Shown here: one piece after another, positions 59,001 through 64,000 of the stretch
Layout: every line of letters starts with the position of its first letter
How positions within the stretch are numbered: position 1 is the stretch's first letter
DNA from: Neckera pumila
Taxonomy: Eukaryota; Streptophyta; Bryopsida; Hypnales; Neckeraceae
Direction of reading: 5' to 3'
DNA length: 64,000 nucleotides
Assembly (NCBI GenBank): GCA_963969595.1
Contig: OZ018417.1
Coordinates: 9,364,501-9,428,500 of the forward strand
Position numbers and translations under genes: made by a program
Notes under the pieces: generated by a model
Told to the model about the DNA's origin: nothing
What the model saw: only the letters and a program-made list of their open reading frames with translations
Database searches by the model: none

Positions 59001-62000
59001 TCATGTGGAACCATTTCATATCTACCATAAGTGGAAATATGGTCTGGACAAGAAAAATGACCCACGAGACCCACATGACAAATTTGACCAGCTATGGGTC
59101 TTAACGCATACCATGTTTCCACTAATGTGTACAATAAAATCTCAATTGTACTGATATTTTGAGGTGAATTCGAGATGTCATTGTGCCACTAACTACAACT
59201 ATGCAGAGGCGCTTCAACTTACAAGGTTTGTCGCCTTCATTGAGAGCCATGAACTTCCCACCATGGTATACCAGAGCGGTATTACCTGCACATACAAGGA
59301 CAGGCTTGTTACTACAAATTTCAATCATGAGTATAAGATAACCAAAAATGATAGCGACACCAACCAAAGAGAACTATCATGTTTCCAAAACAATCCATGA
59401 AAACGGCAGCTTCAGAAATGGACGGTTCATTGCAGGATTTTTTTATAGCAAAGTGTGATCGGAGGAGCACTTTCAGGAGACATTAAAGCATTGTGCACCA
59501 ACCGTGGTACTGGCCATTCGAAATATCAAGCACCCCTAACTTAATTCGAAGTTGCTCAAGCATGACGTACATGATCCCGTTCACTCCTCTCGCATTTCCA
59601 ATCTGAAAAATAGAGAGACATTCAAGTGATCAGAACCAAGCATAAACCTTTTAGTAAGGGATATCAAACCTCCCTGGGGACAAATCTTCTATGGGAATAA
59701 AATAATCCATTTTCCAAAAGAAATCAATTACTACTCATGATTATCCGATTTAGCTTGGACAACCCCAAATTGCAAAAGGTCAAAGATTATTATAGAATAG
59801 GAGTGAATGGGAGTGAATGGAAATGCAGCAGTCAACTGCAACTACTTGCAGCTAGAATGAAGGCACGATGATTCTACGAATTGCTTCACAGCCAAAACAG
59901 TAGAAATGAGTGATGTTATTGTAAACACCAACGCATACTCCTGAACTTTTGTACTTTCAAAGTAGGTAGACACAATCCTACTCCAAGTGAACATATAATC
60001 AAGGTTTGGTAATCCCTGGGGAGTTTTTCCATTGGTTAGCTCGAAGGTTTCATCAACATCTGATGCATTTCTAATATACTTAAATGGTGTAAACTTTGTA
60101 TTACATTGAGAAACTTGGGTCCACCAAATTTCTCCTCTTGTTCCAGCCGGCTGGTGCGGACGTACCGCGCCACGTACGTCGCTTGTCCGTCCTTCATTTT
60201 CAATCCATGTAGCATTCTGAAACATAAGAAGATCAAATTAGATTTCTCATTTCCAAATATTGCACATCAAACATTGTTTACCAATGTTGAAAGGATCCTT
60301 TTTTTCCGAACTCAGACTTATAGCAACTGCTTATCACTTTAAAGAAAACTCTGGCCTTGCTCTCCCAACAAGCCTCCATATCCATCCTCGGATTGGTTCA
60401 TGGGTCCTCCACAAATGCTTTACTTTCAATCTTTGAGTAAAAATTTGGGGCCCAGGTATCTGGGAAAGCAGATTCATCTTCTCCAAAAATTGAAATGGGA
60501 AGAAGTGATCGTGACATACAATAATATGGAGATGACAATTTGAATCCTCAGAAAAAACTCCTACGTCATTTTTGCACCCAAGACTTTTAGTTCCTTGTAC
60601 TCACTACTGCACTGCCCTTATCTTTTTGTCACGAAGTACTTTTTGTAGATTAAAAATATTCGACCACCCATTTGTCAAATAATTATACACTTAGCAAGAT
60701 TCAAAGTTTAACCCATCGGGGTATCATTTTCATCATATGCAACAAAATGGTTTTATTCTAATATGTTTCTCATTCTCCTCGTCGGCAGGTTTTCTCTTAA
60801 GTAGAAAATTCGGAAATAAGAGCGCAAGAAGAAGTAGAGTTGCACGCACCCATCGCCATCAAACCTGCCGAGATATCAACCACAACTCTAAATTAGAGTC
60901 ACTATACCATCAGGAAGGCCAGGGAACCAACCCCTAAAGGACCAAAGGGTTCATAATTTCACTGATCGCACTGGGAAAAATATACTCCAAATGGGACCGG
61001 TTCTACAGCATCAGACTAAGAGACGAATATTACACGTGTTGATCAAACAATAAATACAAATCTTCAAGGAAGGTCTCCGCGGACCTCCCCAAAACAGTTA
61101 ACAAAACATGAGGCCCATTTTGGTCCTTCATTGTTCCAAGATTTTCAAATGGTAAGACATCAAAGAATTTCTCACCAATGAAGTCCAGCGGTTGGTGGGA
61201 AGAACCTAGGGTTTGGACCCACTCGCACAAACTCTCCATTCATACAATCCTGTCAACGCCCACATTCAGATTTCCCATAAAGAAGGGGTAATTGAACAAC
61301 TCTGTCCTAGAATTTCACAAATCAGTGAACTCCAATCACGTGTGCTGAAACTCTAAAGAAGTGAACTAACGCCAAAGACGAGTTGCATTAACCCTGTCAA
61401 TTGCACACCATCTAATTGAACCCTGTGACTTGTACGCCACCCAATTGAACCCTGTGACTTGTATCCCATCTAAATAAACCCTGTCAAATGCATCCCATCT
61501 AATTAAACCCGATCAATCGTAACATGTAAGACACTTCTTCCCATCAGTCCATCACCCTACCAATCGTAACACGACAAGATTTTCAAGAATACGTACATCT
61601 GGGAAGTGATTATTCAAATACACCATCTCTAGTCCTTATTCACTCTACCCCAATCTAATTCTCGCACCTTCACGTGGTCTCCTCTCTCCGACATATACCA
61701 TCAGTCAACCGTTTCCAAAAACTAAAAACAAAAGCACGCCATCCTCGAATCTACTTTCCAACGCATCTCAGTTCTTCACCAACTGTAACCAAGTCGTACA
61801 GAGAAGTGGTTATTGATGGAATTCAAAAGAAGAACTACTGCAAAGCCCCAATTGTCCCCCTCCAATGAAAAATTTGACCTAGAACCAAGAACACGAGAAA
61901 CCAAGAAACCCAGCAAACTCGAAGACAAGAAATTTTTCCACAAAAACTTTTCCACAATAAAATGGGGGTTGAAAGCATCAGTACGTACAGGAATGGTTCC

Positions 62001-62222
62001 CGTGACAGGGAGGTGGTCCTTGGGCGCCATCTCCGTCGTGGGCGCATAGTTCCCCTCAAACCACGGATGCTTCTTCTTGCTTCCATAGTCGTCAAAGTAC
62101 CACACGATGGCCCTCTCCAAGTAATCACAAAACTTCGCTGCCACGTTCTTGGGGAACTTCAAATGGTTTTGCGTTGGCAACGAGGGCTCCTTCCGTGCAC
62201 CGCCATCTCCCCCGCCACCCAT
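56062..62222 (-). CDS. CCD1: Carotenoid cleavage dioxygenase 1 (cytosolic apocarotenoid-forming)
   Basis: Fe(II) enzyme of the RPE65/CCD family. CCD1 cleaves 9,10(9',10') bonds of carotenoids and apocarotenoids to give C13 ketones such as ionone (family knowledge). Fourteen phase-consistent exons: 61989-62222, 61176-61249, 60850-60864, 60105-60216, 59503-59602, 59223-59285, 58856-58966, 58393-58577, 58040-58175, 57689-57794, 57437-57538, 56730-56978, 56230-56341 and 56062-56100; 545 aa, close to the usual ~540. Motifs: [35 protein letters not shown]. The four Fe-binding histidines are His229 (TAHPKLD), His277 (MMHDFAIT), His342 (IYHTVSSWEE) and His527 (PYGFHAIFV). The start is MGGGGDGG; no transit peptide is seen, as expected for CCD1. 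Exon 3 is only 15 nt. Confidence 0.95.
60850..60864 (-). other. CCD1: 15-nt microexon of CCD1
   Basis: The minus strand reads acceptor GGCAG, then GTTTGATGGCGATGG, then donor GTGCGT. It is the only way to supply the invariant F-D-G-D between exon 2 (ends TG of Trp) and exon 4 (starts A-ATG). Phases fit exactly: TG+G gives Trp and GG+A gives Gly. Confidence 0.9.
61390..61525. repeat. ~29-bp minisatellite in CCD1 intron 1
   Basis: About 4.5 copies of a unit starting AACCCTGT and ending ATCTAATTG, in the 739-bp first intron. Confidence 0.75.
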
Positions 62223-63878
62223 GATGCTGCTATCTCTTGCTATCAATATCACAGAGAATTACAGAACCTCCAACTATTTCTGAAATTGACGTGTGCTGCT
62301 CACTATATATCACCCCTCACTTCAGTACAGTACAGTGTGTTTGTGCTAGTGTTTCGTGTGTTAGTGTTAGCTTTGGTCCACCCCCGGGGTTCCTCCCTGT
62401 GCCGTTCACTGCTGGTTCTCTGGCTCAGTCTTGGGCTCTCCCCGTGCTCCCTTCTTCTCGCGGCAGGGGGCTTCCTTGTCTTCTGGCTTCTGCCTCGGCT
62501 TACTCTAGCTCGCCCCTGGCGCTTTAAGTTTTCTTCTCTCAAAGCCTTTGAGAGAGCATATCGTGGATCCAGGTACAGCACCTAAGTTATATGTTGTCCG
62601 TTCAGTTTGGTGTCGATTGCAATTTGACCGCTTATGATTTGGGGTGTCCCTTTCATCACTCAATGTCGTGGGACACTCCATCTCGTGTGCTGTGTAAAAA
62701 GTGAGTAATTAGTGTGTGGCCCGGCACGGAAGACAAAAGCAGTCGAACTCCCACTTGAAACTTGGAAGCTTGTGGGTGCTGCAACAAATCAGATGAGTTC
62801 CCAAACTGGAAAGCAACCTGAATTGCCCGCCATGTTGCTGGAGATGGCCTGATTTCGGCGTGGGTAGAGGAATGCCGCACACATGGACAGTACCACCTCA
62901 CATGACGTCCACAAATTAGGTTGCCTTACCTGAGATAAATTACCTCATGGATCAATGCTTGTTCCACATGGAGGCGCATGCCACTCTCTAAACTAGTGTT
63001 TTTTAAGGCCCAAATGTCTCCAAAAAAAAATGGGGTTCATCAAGCCTAAAAGAAAAATTTGAAGAAAAATTGGATAGTAATGCCAAATTGCTCCAATTTT
63101 TTTTAAATTTTTGGATGGCATTGCCAAAATTAAATGAAATTCTTCCAAATATGTGGATGAAAAAATAATTCTATACAAAATATAGATGAATACTAAAATA
63201 TTTGTTTACATCATTTTCTCGTATGTTGTCACTTCAGTACTTCTCCAAAAAACAAAAAAAACACCTGCTTGCCACTTTCTAAACCAAACCTTGAACTCGT
63301 GCACAAATCTATGCCATACATGTGGCTTTGAATTGACTGCATCATTGTACGAAAGCAATGATTATTTCAATTGACTGCATGGCTTTGAATTGACTACATC
63401 ATTGTACAAAAGCAGTAAATATTTTTATAGTATAGATATCGAGAAATTAATGTGAGGCAACCTAATTTAACTTCTTTGTGTAACTATATGATGACAAAGT
63501 GTGAAGTGGGCAACAAAAAGCAAGCGAGAGAGAGAGACTCCAATTAACTTTTAATAGTAAAGCGGTGGAAGCGGTGAAGTGAGTCGGTATTTTTTTATGT
63601 GCCTTCTGGTTATGGGTCTTCTGGGGACGCTGACGCTCCCCATAATGGGAATTTCGGCGCCGTCGGGGAACTTGGAGGGAAATTCGGGGGAAACTCGGCG
63701 GGGCAGGGAAACGTACGCGGCTAATGTAAGGATCGTCATGAGGTTGCGCTTGTTGAGCAGATGTTGATAGTCGGAGAATGGGAGTTTCCTTGGAAGATGG
63801 CTTCGCCAAAGGCCACGGACGGAAGCTGCACTATACAACAATGTGTATCGGAATGTCTACATTGACGATGTAAATCCA
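62223..63878. other. CCD1 5' flank and intergenic DNA
   Basis: The first part is presumably the CCD1 5' UTR and promoter. Overlapping frames at 62237-62585 and 62656-62901 show no known domain. At 63322-63437 a 58-bp segment starting TGGCTTTGAATTGACT is duplicated in tandem. A (GA)n stretch lies at about 63526-63537. Confidence 0.45.
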
Positions 63879-64000
63879 ATGGCGCCTGGTTTCCTGGACA
63901 ATTTTGAACATGAGACTTGTAGGGTTGCCTGTCAGCCTTTGTATACTGCAGACGGAAAGGAGTTGCCGATTCTACATTCTAATGTTCGTAATGTATATAC
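63879..64000 (+). CDS. Partial unrecognised ORF running off the window
   Basis: The ATG at 63879 begins MAPGFLDNFEHETCRVACQP and the frame stays open to the end (40 codons). Upstream in the same frame it remains open back to about 63770 (ALYNNVYRNVYIDDVNP), so the true start or an upstream exon may lie earlier. I do not recognise the protein. It could be the 5' end of a real gene or a chance frame. Confidence 0.3.
   Translation, partial: MAPGFLDNFEHETCRVACQPLYTADGKELPILHSNVRNVY

Noticed and set aside
63306..63437. Terminal repeats of an LTR element near the right edge
   Set aside because: It is only a 58-bp tandem duplication; no LTR, primer-binding site or polymerase is visible.

Overview
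The window is nuclear DNA of a land plant. This follows from spliced genes with GT-AG introns and from plant-type families: a plastid ATP/ADP carrier with a transit peptide, a SAUR auxin-response gene, a 14-exon CCD1-type carotenoid dioxygenase and an RS-tailed LUC7 splicing factor. It also follows from plant transposon classes (L1-type LINE, hAT, CACTA, Tourist, SINE). Short introns, GC-richer exons and long AT-rich spacers suggest a non-seed plant (moss, liverwort or lycophyte), but I cannot fix the species.

Layout. 1-4.9 kb is AT-rich DNA whose first 2.9 kb is a badly eroded ~140-bp repeat. 5.6-9.7 kb (+) is the plastid nucleotide translocator (6 exons, 703 aa). 12.3-13.06 kb holds several copies of one ~250-bp segment that also forms the 3' flank of a small ER thioredoxin-fold gene. 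A 7.9-kb L1-type LINE (13,071-20,960) with a 15-bp target duplication sits inside that flank. The thioredoxin-fold (PDIL5-1-like) gene follows at 21.15-21.62 kb (-). A paralogue with the same flanks, lacking the LINE, lies at 31.86-32.38 kb (-).

Between the paralogues lie a decayed hAT transposase (23.4-27.4 kb, -) and several short elements: a CACTA MITE, a foldback element and minisatellites. 34.8-35.9 kb is a 1.1-kb mariner-like long hairpin. 37.2-42.2 kb (-) is the 13-exon LUC7-like gene, with an ABCC-transporter fragment just beyond its 3' end. 42.5-47.9 kb is a second hAT relic bracketed by two copies of a TIR element. 48.4-48.7 kb is a SINE, 53.3-53.8 kb (+) the SAUR gene, 54.3 kb a Tourist MITE and 56.1-62.2 kb (-) the CCD1 gene, including a 15-nt microexon. 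An unrecognised ORF runs off the right edge.

The genes do not form a pathway: plastid energy import, ER redox, pre-mRNA splicing, auxin response and apocarotenoid formation are independent functions. The most informative non-genic signals are three. The LINE's nonsense mutations are almost all TAG, most readily read as CAG-to-TAG, which fits deamination of methylated CHG sites. The LINE insertion can be dated relative to the PDIL duplication by the empty paralogous site. An 11-bp minisatellite has expanded exactly inside the hAT dimerisation domain. Exon boundaries were read by hand; they are phase-consistent throughout but may be off by a base in places.
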